A stretch of 64,000 nucleotides of DNA from Planctomycetota bacterium (GCA_029781135.1 JAKOXH010000071.1:1-64000); one strand, 5' to 3'. Shown: positions 37,230 through 46,175, numbered from the stretch's first letter. Numbers and translations: made by a program. Notes: a model not told the origin generated them from the letters alone.

Positions 37230-37247
37230 TTAAGAGTCTCTAACAAA

Positions 37248-37284
37248 ACCCCCTCTCCCTCTGGGAGAGGGCCGGGGTGAGGGT
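37248..37284. repeat. Palindromic repeat after the BshC-like gene
   Basis: CCCTCTCCC-TCT-GGGAGAGGG is a 9-bp stem, flanked by ACCCC and GGGGT-type pairing on both sides. This is a dispersed intergenic repeat type known from many bacterial genomes. It lies between two convergent genes and could act as a transcription end signal. Confidence 0.65.
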
Positions 37285-37359
37285 GCCCTGGCGGAGTTCT
37301 TATCAGAGTCCTAAGTGCTTTCGGGCTGATCGCTTCCGCGACCAGTCGCGCGCTTCACA

Positions 37360-37770
37360 TCACCGCTTTCGCAAGTGCCCCACGCTCGACTGAAAATATT
37401 TCTGCCGACGCCGTACCGTTTCGACTTCAGCGCTTGACTGCTGAGCTTTCAAATCGGCAATGCTTGCCGCACAATAGCGGCATTCAATCTTCTCGATATG
37501 GAAGGTGATGTAATCGGCTTCGTCATGGGGCAACACGCCGAGCAAATAGCTGCCCAAGCGTTCGCGTGATGGGCAACTCAGCCGATGACGCCGCCAGATT
37601 TCGCCGAGCGAGTGCACGCCGGCATCGCGCCGGCCGCGCACGGCCGACACTTGTTTCTGCAGCTTGGCATCGTGGCGCAGCGCATCTTCAATGGCGGCCA
37701 TCCGCTCGACCGGCAGCGCTTCGTCGAGAAACGCTTCGAGTTCCGAATTCGAAAAGTTATTTGCCATCAA
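37360..37770 (-). CDS. Cys/His anti-sigma-like protein
   Basis: 136 residues. LSCPSRERLGSYLLGVLPHDEADYITFH, followed by ECRYCAASIADL, gives a Cys and then His...CxxC arrangement like a zinc-binding anti-sigma domain, though the spacing is not the classic Hx3Cx2C. No membrane segment is present. It is the last gene of the signalling cluster, directly downstream of the ECF-like sigma factor but separated from it by a 258-bp nested repeat region. Binding to that sigma factor is inference. Confidence 0.6.
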   Translation of the reverse strand: MMANNFSNSELEAFLDEALPVERMAAIEDALRHDAKLQKQVSAVRGRRDAGVHSLGEIWRRHRLSCPSRERLGSYLLGVLPHDEADYITFHIEKIECRYCAASIADLKAQQSSAEVETVRRRQKYFQSSVGHLRKR

Positions 37771-37776
37771 ATATAT

Positions 37777-38012
37777 GTCTCACGCAAAGACGCAAAAAAG
37801 CTGTTGTGGAATTGAACCACAAAGGGCACGAAGAACACAAAAAGAACCAGACTTGCCTGACCAAATTTGAATGATGCTGAAACTTTCAATCCAACATTGA
37901 AAGCGTTTTCTCACCCTTAATGTCTTCTTCGTGAACTTCGTGTCCTTAGTGGTTATTTTCTTTCTGTTTCGTTGCGACATAACTTTGCGCCTTAGCGCCT
38001 TTGCGTGAGACT
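37777..38012. repeat. Triple nested inverted repeat between sigma and anti-sigma-like genes
   Basis: Three families are nested. The outer arms are GTCTCACGCAAAGACGC (37777-37793) and GCGCCTTTGCGTGAGAC (37996-38012). The middle arms start AACCACAAAGGGCACGAAG (37815-37833) and end CTTCGTGTCCTTAGTGGTT (37936-37954). The innermost arms are CTTTCAAT (37883-37890) and ATTGAAAG (37896-37903). The outer family recurs at 56954-57396. No open frame of note lies inside. Confidence 0.85.
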
Positions 38013-38028
38013 CTTCTGAAAGCCCCAC

Positions 38029-38676
38029 TCAGTTGTCGTTCGCGTACAACTCCGGAAACACGTCTTCGTTGAGCCGTTGGTTCTTCACCAGTTTACGCAA
38101 GCGATCGAGGAAATCGAATTTGAAGTTCGCCACTTGCTGTTCGGTGATGCCTAGCGCCGTGGCCACATCCTTATTGGCCGCACCACGGACGAACAGCAGT
38201 TCCATGCACTTCACTTTTTCCCAATCGCCTTTGGTGCGCCAATGGTCGATTTGTGCGGCGATGCCGCGTGCCAATGCTTCTTCCTCGAGTTCCTTGCGTT
38301 CACCGCTGCGGGCGATACTGCTGGCGGGCCGCGCGCCGCCAGGAAGGTCCATCGCTCCACCCTCACTATTTGCGGTGGAAGACAACGGCAGCGCCGGCCG
38401 CCGGCCCTCGCGCCGCAAGTAATCGGTCAGCTTGTGGGCGGCAATGGAAAACAAATAGCTTTCGAGCGGCCGCCGCGTATCGTAATTCGGCAAGCTCGTG
38501 AGGAAACCGATGAACGTTTCCTGCACGACATCTTCGCTGGAAGCACGCCGACGCAGCCGGCTATCGACGAACGACAGCAGGCGCCCCTCGTACTGTTCGA
38601 TGAGCGCATTCCAAGCCTCGGCTTGACCAGAGCGAATCTGCTCGACGAGCAATAAGTCGGGGTGCGGCGTAGCCAT
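38029..38676 (-). CDS. ECF-like RNA polymerase sigma factor
   Basis: 215 residues from ATG at 38676 (MATPHPDLLLVEQIRSGQ). Sigma region 2 is seen in LIEQYEGRLLSFVDSRLRR and EDVVQETFIGFLTSLPNYDTRRP, with LFSIAAHKLTDYLRREGRRP. Region 4 is LLFVRGAANKDVATALGITEQQVANFKFDFLDRL, a helix-turn-helix. The linker (about 115-155) is rich in Gly and Ser. It starts 13 bp after the membrane protein stop, inside a Ser/Thr kinase cluster. ECF-type sigma factors linked to Ser/Thr kinases are known in Planctomycetes. No Shine-Dalgarno sequence is evident. Confidence 0.85.
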   Translation of the reverse strand: MATPHPDLLLVEQIRSGQAEAWNALIEQYEGRLLSFVDSRLRRRASSEDVVQETFIGFLTSLPNYDTRRPLESYLFSIAAHKLTDYLRREGRRPALPLSSTANSEGGAMDLPGGARPASSIARSGERKELEEEALARGIAAQIDHWRTKGDWEKVKCMELLFVRGAANKDVATALGITEQQVANFKFDFLDRLRKLVKNQRLNEDVFPELYANDN

Positions 38677-38689
38677 CGAACCAATGTTA

Positions 38690-40369
38690 CTACTTGATGA
38701 GAGCGACAATCGATTTGCTGAAAACCAGCACGAGACCGGTTCCAATTATCGCCGCTGGCACGCCCAGGAACAACCGCTTCGTGTAATAACCTTTGGTAGC
38801 CGTGTCGATTTTCAAGAGTCCCCACACCATCGTCAGCAGCGTCAGTACCGAACCGGCGCCAAACCCGACCGCGGCGAACCGTTCTTGCCGCGAATAAGCT
38901 TCCGCGAACTGCATCATCTCGCGATCAATGGCCGGCGTGAACTCGATCTGCATGTAGAGCTTTTTCATCGGCCCGACGGACGATGTCACCGTTTCCAAAT
39001 ACTCGCGAGATTCGTTGCTCTCGGGATCCTTGGCCACAAGTTCGCGCCGCAGGAACTCGGGCGTCATGCCCATCGCGTACATGCGGGCCAAGTGGGCGCC
39101 GTCTTGCGATGCGACGGGCAGAGGGGAACCATCCAAACCCAAGGCAGTTTGGCCGGTGAGCTGTTCGAGTCGATCGTAGGCCTTGAGCATCAGCGATACA
39201 TCACCCGCGTGATAACATTCATCATCGGTGGCGAAGGGGTCGGTGGCGATGACTTCGCGACGCACGTCACCCGTGCGTTTGGGCGGATCGTTGATCCAAG
39301 TGGGCGGCGTGGTGCCCGATTTCACGACCCGTGGCTCCCGCTCCACCGCCAGCGGCTTTTCGGGCTTGATGGTCGCCGAACGCTTTGCCGCCAGATTTGG
39401 AGGAACTGGCGCGATCGGGGGCACAGGCGCCGCAGGCGGCTTCGGTGTTTCGGCCTCAACGGAGATGGTCATCGTGCCGGGCTTGCCATCCGGAGACGAT
39501 TCCATTTTCAATTCGACTGCGGCAGGGTGTTTGGCATCGCCAGCAGAGCTTTTCAATGTCATCGTCTTCGTCTTCGCTTCTTTCTTCGTATCCTTCTTCG
39601 CCGTCATGTCGCGATCGGCGGGCGCTTCGGCGGCCTCTTTGGCAGCGGATGCCGCGGCGGCCATGATGAGCGCGGCCGGGGCCGCCGTCGGAACCAAGGG
39701 GGCCTGCAACACGATTCGCGGCCCGTCGAACTCATCCATCAACTGGTGGATATCCGCCTGATCGATGCGGTGGGAAATCGTCGCGTTTTTAACGGCTTCT
39801 TCTACATTGGCGGCCATTTGCTTGGCTTGTTCTGTTACCTGCTTCTGATAGGCTTTCGCCTGCTCGACTTGTGCTGCTGCCCAACGTCGTTGTTGTTCGG
39901 CAGCTTGTTGATGCTGGGCATGTTGCTGAGCCGCATTGAATTCGCTAGCACTCTGGTAACTCTTGTACCGGATGCCGCCCAACATCAAGAACGCAATGAT
40001 TGGCACGACGAGAAATGCGGGCCAAATGTGGCCGTGGCCGCCGGCGAACGCGTGCCCCAAGCCGCGATGGGCCACAACGGCGAGTAGAACGACAAAGGCA
40101 ACAATTACGATTAGCATTGGTCCAAGGGCAATGGCCCATACGGGTGGAACTTGTTGGCTGTGTATTTCAGCTGCACCGTCTGGCACTATTGCCCGAAATG
40201 CTGCTGCGTTCCAAGCCAAAGTCGCCATGCTGACACATGCAAGTAATACCAGCAATCCAACGCCGGCCCACACAAGTGTGGTGCCGCGAACTTTGCCGCG
40301 TCGTACCAGCCACACGATTATGCCAATGACCAATATTTCCTGGAGTCCGATTCCGAACATCGTAGTCAC
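38690..40369 (-). CDS. Membrane protein with coiled-coil and Pro/Ala-rich linker
   Basis: 559 residues. Four hydrophobic segments lie at about 8-22, 30-50, 75-98 and 112-130. A Gln/Ala-rich coiled coil (about 140-195) and a long Lys/Pro/Ala-rich linker (about 235-345) follow. The region at about 360-480 (CYHAGDVSLMLKAYDRLEQLTG) is soluble, and two final hydrophobic segments sit at about 500-520 and 535-555. No family recognised. It lies between the kinase (9 bp upstream) and the sigma factor, so it is probably part of the same signalling unit. Confidence 0.7.
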   Translation of the reverse strand: MTTMFGIGLQEILVIGIIVWLVRRGKVRGTTLVWAGVGLLVLLACVSMATLAWNAAAFRAIVPDGAAEIHSQQVPPVWAIALGPMLIVIVAFVVLLAVVAHRGLGHAFAGGHGHIWPAFLVVPIIAFLMLGGIRYKSYQSASEFNAAQQHAQHQQAAEQQRRWAAAQVEQAKAYQKQVTEQAKQMAANVEEAVKNATISHRIDQADIHQLMDEFDGPRIVLQAPLVPTAAPAALIMAAAASAAKEAAEAPADRDMTAKKDTKKEAKTKTMTLKSSAGDAKHPAAVELKMESSPDGKPGTMTISVEAETPKPPAAPVPPIAPVPPNLAAKRSATIKPEKPLAVEREPRVVKSGTTPPTWINDPPKRTGDVRREVIATDPFATDDECYHAGDVSLMLKAYDRLEQLTGQTALGLDGSPLPVASQDGAHLARMYAMGMTPEFLRRELVAKDPESNESREYLETVTSSVGPMKKLYMQIEFTPAIDREMMQFAEAYSRQERFAAVGFGAGSVLTLLTMVWGLLKIDTATKGYYTKRLFLGVPAAIIGTGLVLVFSKSIVALIK

Positions 40370-40378
40370 CCATATAAC

Positions 40379-42505
40379 CTACGCTTCAGACTTAGCTGGT
40401 GTTTCGCTCAGTACCCGTCGCTGGCTGGGCGGCATCCACGGGCTCGAAAGCTGCGTTGCGAGGGCGGTGACGCCGGCCACCATCATGCCCAGTGGTTGCG
40501 GGAACCACCAGAAAATATGGAGTAGCCAGGCCCAGCCCACGCAGCAAACGATGCTCCAGATACTCATCCGTGCTGTGCGTGTGAATTCCGCCTGCCGCCA
40601 CCAGCGTGGCACCAGGAACAGGAACGCAAAGTAGGCCACGTACATCGCCACGGGCGGATTGCCCGATGCCATGGTTCTTGGCCAGCCGAGCATTCCATGC
40701 GTCACCAGACCGCTGCCGACATCGATCGGCTCGCGCCAACTGGGCGATTTGAGCATTAGCAAATTGCCCAAGCCCCATGCGGCCACGCCGACCAAGGTTC
40801 CGAGCAGCAAGAGCGAGATACGATGCGGCGCTTGATCCTCGACTTTCCCTTCTGTGAATTTGGAAGGTATCAACACGGCCCAGCTCGCAAGTGTGCCGAC
40901 AAGGGCAAGCCAAATGTACGACGCCATCTGCTCCGACGATGGCTGTCCTTGCAGCAGGAGCGGTGCGATGCACGCGGCCAATGTGGCGAACAGGCTGGCA
41001 AACAGCATCGAGCCGAGTAGTTCCGAGAGCTTCTCGCGCAACGGCTTGGCGGCGATTTGCCGATTCGCCTGCTCACGCCAAGTGGATCGCACGCGCCGCA
41101 GCGGCGATTTCACGCCCCGCGGGTTCGGAGCCGCAGCCGATTCGCCAGCGACCGGCCAAGCAACGGTCCGTTTCTCACTGTCGTCAAGCGAAGTTGGCGA
41201 CGGCCGCAAATCGGCCGCTGTTGGCACGACTTGCTTTGGCGCATTCCGTTTATTGATGTTTGTCCAAATAATGTAGTAAATGAGGTAAACCATCCCCAGC
41301 GAAGTCGCGATGGACGCCGCTTTATCGCCGAAGTTGACACACACGAGGACGATCGCAAAAATCAGCATCGCCTTCTTGAGCGGCGAGAGCTTTTGCGCGT
41401 TGAATCCAGAATAGGCCTCGCGCACCGCTTTCCAAATTGGCTCCTCGATTTTTTCATTCGCGCGGTTCGTCCCCTGCGCAGCCTCTTTTGCAGAACCAAG
41501 ATCGGCAGCAGCTTGTATTCGTGCGGCGGCACGCTGCACTTCGGCAGACGCAGACTGCATGGCCGCACGTACATTACCAGGGGCCGGTGACGCCGGCGCT
41601 TGGGGCGGCGGTGCCACGCCACTGCCACCGGGCAGCAACGACACCAACTCGCAAACGTCCGTGAGTCGTAAACTTGGATCTTTCGCCAGCGCCCGTTCGA
41701 CGATACTGCGATATGGCTCGACAAGCGCAGTCAAATTCGGTTCCGCGGTAAGATGCTTCATCAGCACTTCACCGACGCTCTCGCCTTCGAACGGCACGTG
41801 GCCCGTCAACATTTCGAACAGGATGATGCCGAGCGCGTAGGTATCGATTTCGCGACCATAGCGGCCGTTGGCGATTTCCGGCGCCATGTAGTGTACCGTG
41901 CCAACGCTTTCCGTCTGGCCACTACGGCGGCTGCACGAAATGAACTTCGCCAGGCCGTAGTCGCCGATTTTGACCGTGCCTTCATCCGAGAAGATGTTGC
42001 CCGGCTTGAGGTCGCGATGGACGATGCCGTGGTCGTGCAGGTAGGCGACGCCCGCACAAATCCCGCGCATCCACCACAAGATTTCCTCGGCCGGCATGCC
42101 GTTCGGATGGCGCTCGATTACTTCCTCGAGCGATTCGCCGGATACGTATTCCATGACGACCCACTGGTCGCCCATGCTATCGGTGCGGATGTCGTACAGC
42201 GAAATGAGGTTCGGGTGCTTCAGGTTGAGGCACTGCGTGACGCCGCGCAGCTCGACATCGAGATTGCGGCGAATGAGTTTGAGGGCGACTTCCTTTCCGG
42301 CGTCGCTCGTGGCGAAGTACACTTCGCCAAAACCGCCCCGCCCTACCCCGCGTTTAATCGTGTAGCCTTCCAGCGGCCGTGAGCCGCTGGGATAGGTGAA
42401 TTTCATTACCGCGGGTCGCGGTCGATCCACCTCGTCAAGTTGCGGCCCTGGCGCATTCATGGCAGAAAGACTTTCTCGTTCTAGCGTAGCTGTCGGATTG
42501 CCCAT
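40379..42505 (-). CDS. Membrane-bound Ser/Thr protein kinase
   Basis: 708 residues. The Hanks-type kinase domain is at about 48-310: Gly loop GVGRGGFGEV (53-62), VALKLI with K76, catalytic HRDLKPGN (163-170), DYG in place of DFG (182-184), and MAPEIANGRYGREIDTYALG. It looks active. A Pro/Ala-rich linker follows, then about seven hydrophobic segments from residue 370 onward, so the kinase is on the cytoplasmic side. Upstream are the FHA and coiled-coil genes; downstream the membrane protein and sigma factor. Phosphorylation of cluster partners is a plausible role. Confidence 0.92.
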   Translation of the reverse strand: MGNPTATLERESLSAMNAPGPQLDEVDRPRPAVMKFTYPSGSRPLEGYTIKRGVGRGGFGEVYFATSDAGKEVALKLIRRNLDVELRGVTQCLNLKHPNLISLYDIRTDSMGDQWVVMEYVSGESLEEVIERHPNGMPAEEILWWMRGICAGVAYLHDHGIVHRDLKPGNIFSDEGTVKIGDYGLAKFISCSRRSGQTESVGTVHYMAPEIANGRYGREIDTYALGIILFEMLTGHVPFEGESVGEVLMKHLTAEPNLTALVEPYRSIVERALAKDPSLRLTDVCELVSLLPGGSGVAPPPQAPASPAPGNVRAAMQSASAEVQRAAARIQAAADLGSAKEAAQGTNRANEKIEEPIWKAVREAYSGFNAQKLSPLKKAMLIFAIVLVCVNFGDKAASIATSLGMVYLIYYIIWTNINKRNAPKQVVPTAADLRPSPTSLDDSEKRTVAWPVAGESAAAPNPRGVKSPLRRVRSTWREQANRQIAAKPLREKLSELLGSMLFASLFATLAACIAPLLLQGQPSSEQMASYIWLALVGTLASWAVLIPSKFTEGKVEDQAPHRISLLLLGTLVGVAAWGLGNLLMLKSPSWREPIDVGSGLVTHGMLGWPRTMASGNPPVAMYVAYFAFLFLVPRWWRQAEFTRTARMSIWSIVCCVGWAWLLHIFWWFPQPLGMMVAGVTALATQLSSPWMPPSQRRVLSETPAKSEA

Positions 42506-42516
42506 CTGTCTAGTTC

Positions 42517-42667
42517 GTGTAGGTCAGGCTTCAGCCTGACGAATCGTCCCCGTAGGGTGGGCACTGCCCACCATAGTTCATTGAACTGTGCAGTGGTGGG
42601 CGGTGCCCACCCTACAATGCCGAATTCTTGCGAATTCAGCTACGTCAGGCTAAAGCCGGACCTACAC
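42517..42667. repeat. Triple nested inverted repeat between kinase and FHA genes
   Basis: The outer arms start GTGTAGGTCAGGCT (42517-42530) and end AGCCGGACCTACAC (42654-42667). Over 24 bases the arms match at about 22 positions, and each arm is itself a hairpin. The inner arms start GTAGGGTGGGCA (42552-42563) and end TGCCCACCCTAC (42604-42615). AGTTCATTGAACT (42575-42587) is the centre. GTGTAG of the right arm, read on the minus strand, supplies the last codon and stop of the FHA gene. Confidence 0.85.
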
Positions 42668-44116
42668 CGTCTCCCAAGCGAAAGAAAAATCGTCCCCTTC
42701 TACGCGTGCTCCGGATTGAATCTCGCTCTTGCTCGTGGCCGGCACTCCATCAATCGAGAGTGGTTCGTCGGCCCGGCAAAAAACTTGGTTGTTTTGTCGA
42801 TAAATAATCACATCGCGTTGCCAATCACGACACCGCACATGGCAATGCCGGTTCGGCCCCAGCACGCAACTATCGGCCATGAGCAACACGCCGTCAGCCG
42901 TGGGCTGCGTTTTGTGATGGCTCTCGAATGTTAACTTAGCGGTCGCACTGAGCGCGTGCGGCCGGTTGAAGCGAATGCGGACATTGTCGCCGAGTTGAAT
43001 CAGTTGTCCGTCGCTCAGCACGAACGGGCTCGTGATCTCGCGGCCATCGACCCGCGTGCGTTGCAGCGGTTCAAGGATATACGCACCGGCATCACGATGG
43101 ATGATGGCATGTCGCCGCGACAAATCGGCCAGCACCGGTAAGGCGATGGCGTCGCCCGGCGATGGTTGCCCCAACGTGATCGAGTCGTCCAAGCACACCA
43201 GGAAGCCGCCCACTGCATCGACCCACAGCAGTGCTCGTTGTGGCTGTTCTTTGCCTGCCACGGTATCCACCTCACTGGAGCGCGATATGGGACGAGTGGA
43301 GGGCCGGCCCCGGCGGCCAACGGAATTGTTCACGGCTAACGACACGGGCCGGCCGGCGACCCGCCCGGCGTGCAGTTGCGTTACGTCCATGCCGACGGCC
43401 TTCCACGCCCGCCGTCGGGCCTGACCAGCGGCCATGTGCTGCGGAGCGACGGCCAGCAGGGCATCGGCCGCTGACAAAACAGCGCCCCAGTTCTGGGCCG
43501 TCAGGGCGGCGTGCATCTCGGCACTTAACCGCTGGCATTCGCTGGAGGATGATTGCAGTCGCTCTCGTTCCGATGTCAACTTTGCCGCAATGCTGTCCAT
43601 TATACCCGGTTCCTTGGCTAGAATCCCGGTCACCGCCTGGGCCCGGTCGATGGCGGTAATCGCTTCGGAAAAATGCCCACGGGCGGCATTCTGTTCGGCT
43701 TCCTGCATGAGTGAGGCAATTTGGTGAAGGTTGCGGACGGCCTCGTCGGCCAACCCGTGCTGACGCAATTTATTAAGCTGCGTGAGAGCGGGCTGTGTTT
43801 GGCCAGCAGCGAGGTAGCGGCGTACGTCGCCCAGCATTTGTCCTTCGTAACGGTGACGCAGCAGATCGGCTGCCGCGCTATTGCCGCCCAAGCGATCGGC
43901 CGTGTTCAGGTCTTGCCAGCCAGCGGCCGTGTCGCCAAGGGCAAACCGACTGCCGGCTCGCTCCAACAATTTCCCCGCGACCTGTTGAGCCAACTGCTTG
44001 GCCGGCAGGAATTCTCGCAGCTTCTCATCGGCGAGCATGGCGCTGGCTTCGTCGTAGCGGCCGTTCTGGCACGCCACGCGGGCTTCTCGAAGTCGCAATC
44101 GCCAAGTAGGGAACAT
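42662..44116 (-). CDS. FHA-domain protein with helical repeat region
   Basis: 484 residues from ATG at 44116 (MFPTWRLRLREARVACQNG). The frame is open 100 codons upstream, but that part is translated from a low-complexity direct repeat and hairpin elements, so it is rejected. Residues about 1-230 are helical and TPR-like. At about 310-420 an FHA domain is seen: DSITLGQPSPGDAIALP, LSRRHAIIHRDAGAYILEP, RVDGREITSPFVLSDGQLIQLGD. A second, degenerate FHA-like segment (about 430-484) follows: VLGPNRHCHVRC and LSIDGVPATSKSEIQSG. FHA domains bind phosphothreonine, fitting the adjacent kinase. Confidence 0.85.
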   Translation of the reverse strand: MFPTWRLRLREARVACQNGRYDEASAMLADEKLREFLPAKQLAQQVAGKLLERAGSRFALGDTAAGWQDLNTADRLGGNSAAADLLRHRYEGQMLGDVRRYLAAGQTQPALTQLNKLRQHGLADEAVRNLHQIASLMQEAEQNAARGHFSEAITAIDRAQAVTGILAKEPGIMDSIAAKLTSERERLQSSSSECQRLSAEMHAALTAQNWGAVLSAADALLAVAPQHMAAGQARRRAWKAVGMDVTQLHAGRVAGRPVSLAVNNSVGRRGRPSTRPISRSSEVDTVAGKEQPQRALLWVDAVGGFLVCLDDSITLGQPSPGDAIALPVLADLSRRHAIIHRDAGAYILEPLQRTRVDGREITSPFVLSDGQLIQLGDNVRIRFNRPHALSATAKLTFESHHKTQPTADGVLLMADSCVLGPNRHCHVRCRDWQRDVIIYRQNNQVFCRADEPLSIDGVPATSKSEIQSGARVEGDDFSFAWETV

Positions 44117-44405
44117 GGGGGTTGAGGATTGAGGGTCGAGGGTCGAGAGTTGAGGGTCGAGGGCCAAAACCAATTCGCAATTGGGGGTGCCACTGCTGGC
44201 TTGTCCAGCAGTGTGCACTTCGACAAATACCTTGCTGCAATTACCTGCCACAACTATTTGTGGATTCAACCGCAAGCCGATCGCCGGTCGGAGCACTGCT
44301 AACAAGTTAGCAGTGGCACCCGTCGAATCCGACGAGTGTTTAAGAGAGGGAGAGTCGAGGGCGGAGCGCTCCGGCTCGTGGCACTCGACTCTCCGCTCAT
44401 GGGGC
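44117..44405. repeat. Repeat-rich gap upstream of the FHA gene
   Basis: 289 bp. At 44117-44162 GAGGGTCGA-type units recur as direct repeats with alternating GTTGAGG and GTCGAGG. Two hairpins then face each other: GGGTGCCACTGCTGG...CCAGCAGTG (44184-44213) and CACTGCTAACAAGTTAGCAG-TGGCACCC (44294-44321), with the outer GGGTGCCACTGCT and AGCAGTGGCACCC pairing across the gap. The first shares its sequence with the element at 27283. Confidence 0.75.
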
Positions 44406-45233
44406 TTACTCATCATGGGCCAGGGAAGCGGTCGTTGCTTCGACTTCCTTGGCCGGCTCGGCCTTCGGGGCCAGCTTGAAGTACTGGGTCACCTGGTCGG
44501 TGATGTCGGCCGGGGCCGCGTCGTTGAGCGGAATCTCGGTTTGAACGTTCACATCAGCATTGGCCAACTTGGCGGCCACATCGAGCCGCGTGCGGATATC
44601 GGTGATCAGCTCCTTGGCTCGGGCCAATTGGCTGTCGTCGAAGATGTACTCGCTCGAAGCTTGAGCAACCTCGACCAGCTTCTTCTTGGCTTCGAGGTTC
44701 TGCACGTCGACTTCCAGTTTGCGACGGGCGTTGATCATGGCCGCGAGCTTTTGTTGGGCGGCATCCAGGTTCTTCTGGCGGGCGTCGCGCATCTGCTTCA
44801 TGCTGCTCAGCGTGTCGTCGGCCACTTTGAAGCGGCTGAAGCGGCGGGCTAAATCTTGCTTCACTTCGTCGCAAGAGTAAGTGCGGCTGGCGTATTGATA
44901 GACCTTCTTGTTCTGGCCGAGGTCGGATTGCAGGTGGAGGATGTCGGTCTTGTCCTTGTCGGCCTTTTCCTGATTCGCGCCGATTTGCTTGTTGAGTTCC
45001 TCGATCGCCACTTCTTCCTTGGCGATCACGTGCATCGAACGGCGGATTTCCGGATCGAGATCGCGAACCATTTGTTTGGCGCGGTCGATTTGGAAATCGA
45101 CCGGCACGCTCTCTTGCACCGAACTGGTGAGCCGGTGGTACGTCGTGGAAACGTAGCTGGCCGCATCGCGGCCGAACAACACAATCGTGGTCAGGCCGAG
45201 GCCCGTCGCCACCAAAATCGCACGCTTGAACAT
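44406..45233 (-). CDS. Membrane-anchored coiled-coil protein
   Basis: 275 residues with an N-terminal membrane anchor (about 4-22), then a long heptad-rich region (about 60-215; KEEVAIEELNKQIGANQEKA, AQQKLAAMINARRKLEVDVQ). GAGGAG lies about nine bases before the ATG, a strong start. It heads the signalling cluster. No family recognised. Coiled-coil, single-pass proteins often act as envelope scaffolds; here partnership with the FHA protein or kinase is possible. Confidence 0.75.
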   Translation of the reverse strand: MFKRAILVATGLGLTTIVLFGRDAASYVSTTYHRLTSSVQESVPVDFQIDRAKQMVRDLDPEIRRSMHVIAKEEVAIEELNKQIGANQEKADKDKTDILHLQSDLGQNKKVYQYASRTYSCDEVKQDLARRFSRFKVADDTLSSMKQMRDARQKNLDAAQQKLAAMINARRKLEVDVQNLEAKKKLVEVAQASSEYIFDDSQLARAKELITDIRTRLDVAAKLANADVNVQTEIPLNDAAPADITDQVTQYFKLAPKAEPAKEVEATTASLAHDE

Positions 45234-45564
45234 GGAACACGCTCCTCACACTGCAGGGACGCCGCGACGGCTGCCGAAATAGGCACGGAAAAGACCGGGC
45301 AATTGTCCCTAGATGCCAACAGAAACCGGGTAAAGAACCGCAGCGGGCAGCCTAAACATTGGCCGTCCATGAGGAATTTCGCCCCGCCGAGAGCAATCTT
45401 GGGCGGCGGGGAGAAAATTTCGGAAAAACGTGATTTGCGGGCGAAGGCTAGCAAATGCAAACACGAGAAAAACAGGGAAAAACGCTGGCCAGCTGAAGCT
45501 TAAGCTTGGTTTCCGGGATCTCGGGAATACTTTGCCATACTGCGAGAAAGACATCCTGCCGAAA
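45234..45564. other. Intergenic region upstream of the signalling cluster
   Basis: 331 bp holding the promoter region of the cluster that starts at 45233. One GC-rich hairpin is seen at 45382-45411: CCCCGCCG paired with CGGCGGGG across 14 bases. No other feature was recognised. Confidence 0.4.
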
Positions 45565-46053
45565 CTACCTACTGTTTGACGGTTCGTCGAGCGGTTCAAG
45601 ATCAGTGAATCTAATGCCTTGTTCCGTCATCAAACCGCCGAAAGAAAGTTTTCTAATGTTCGTACTAATGCACTCCAAGCGACCGTCAATGCCAAATGTC
45701 AGGCTGATATACTGCTCTGATGCCAAATTCTCACTTTCTTCTTGCTTCTTCATAAAATATGTCGTAAACGTACCCCGCACTTCGTCGTTTAACCCTTTTC
45801 CACTGATCTGCTCCACTTCATAGGGTGGCCCAAGCAGTTTAGCGACATCATAGATATTGTCGCCAGCTTTAAGTGTTTTCACACGATTCAAGAACTCCTT
45901 CTTTTGTGTTTTCGACCACTCAAATGGGACTTTCGGAGTGAGGGTTTGAATAGCGGGCGGTTTTGGCGCAGGCAATTTTGGTGGACGTGGCGGCGATTGC
46001 GGCCATCCCCTTGCAATTGCGACAACGACCATGACGAACCTAATCGTGGTCAT
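45565..46053 (-). CDS. Small exported protein, possibly BamE-like fold
   Basis: 162 residues from ATG at 46053 (MTTIRFVMVVVAIARGW), which gives a short signal-like segment followed by a Pro-rich stretch. KAGDNIYDVAKLLGPPYEVEQISG, then TFTTYFMKK and YISLTFGIDGRLECIST resembles the two-helix/three-strand pattern of BamE/SmpA-like proteins, where a small turn with G-P-P is followed by beta strands. Similarity is only by pattern. No lipobox Cys is visible, unlike BamE itself. Isolated between two gaps. Confidence 0.5.
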   Translation of the reverse strand: MTTIRFVMVVVAIARGWPQSPPRPPKLPAPKPPAIQTLTPKVPFEWSKTQKKEFLNRVKTLKAGDNIYDVAKLLGPPYEVEQISGKGLNDEVRGTFTTYFMKKQEESENLASEQYISLTFGIDGRLECISTNIRKLSFGGLMTEQGIRFTDLEPLDEPSNSR

Positions 46054-46175
46054 GTCCCTAGTCTCCACCATTTCAATGAAGGATATGTTTCCCAAGCAGC
46101 AAATTCAATTTGAGGATTCTATCCCCCTATTTCATTTCCGGGCTCAGATCCTCTGCCGTAGATCGGGATAAGGCA

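Noticed and set aside
38684..40087. 467-codon open frame on the plus strand
   Set aside because: Shadow of the membrane protein gene at 38690-40369. Composition is Arg/Gly/His-rich and no domain is seen.
44117..44162. Possible CRISPR-like array
   Set aside because: Units are short, imperfect and contiguous, with no spacers, and no cas gene is present.
44117..44416. N-terminal extension of the FHA protein by 100 residues
   Set aside because: It is encoded by direct repeats and hairpins and would also overlap the end of the coiled-coil gene.
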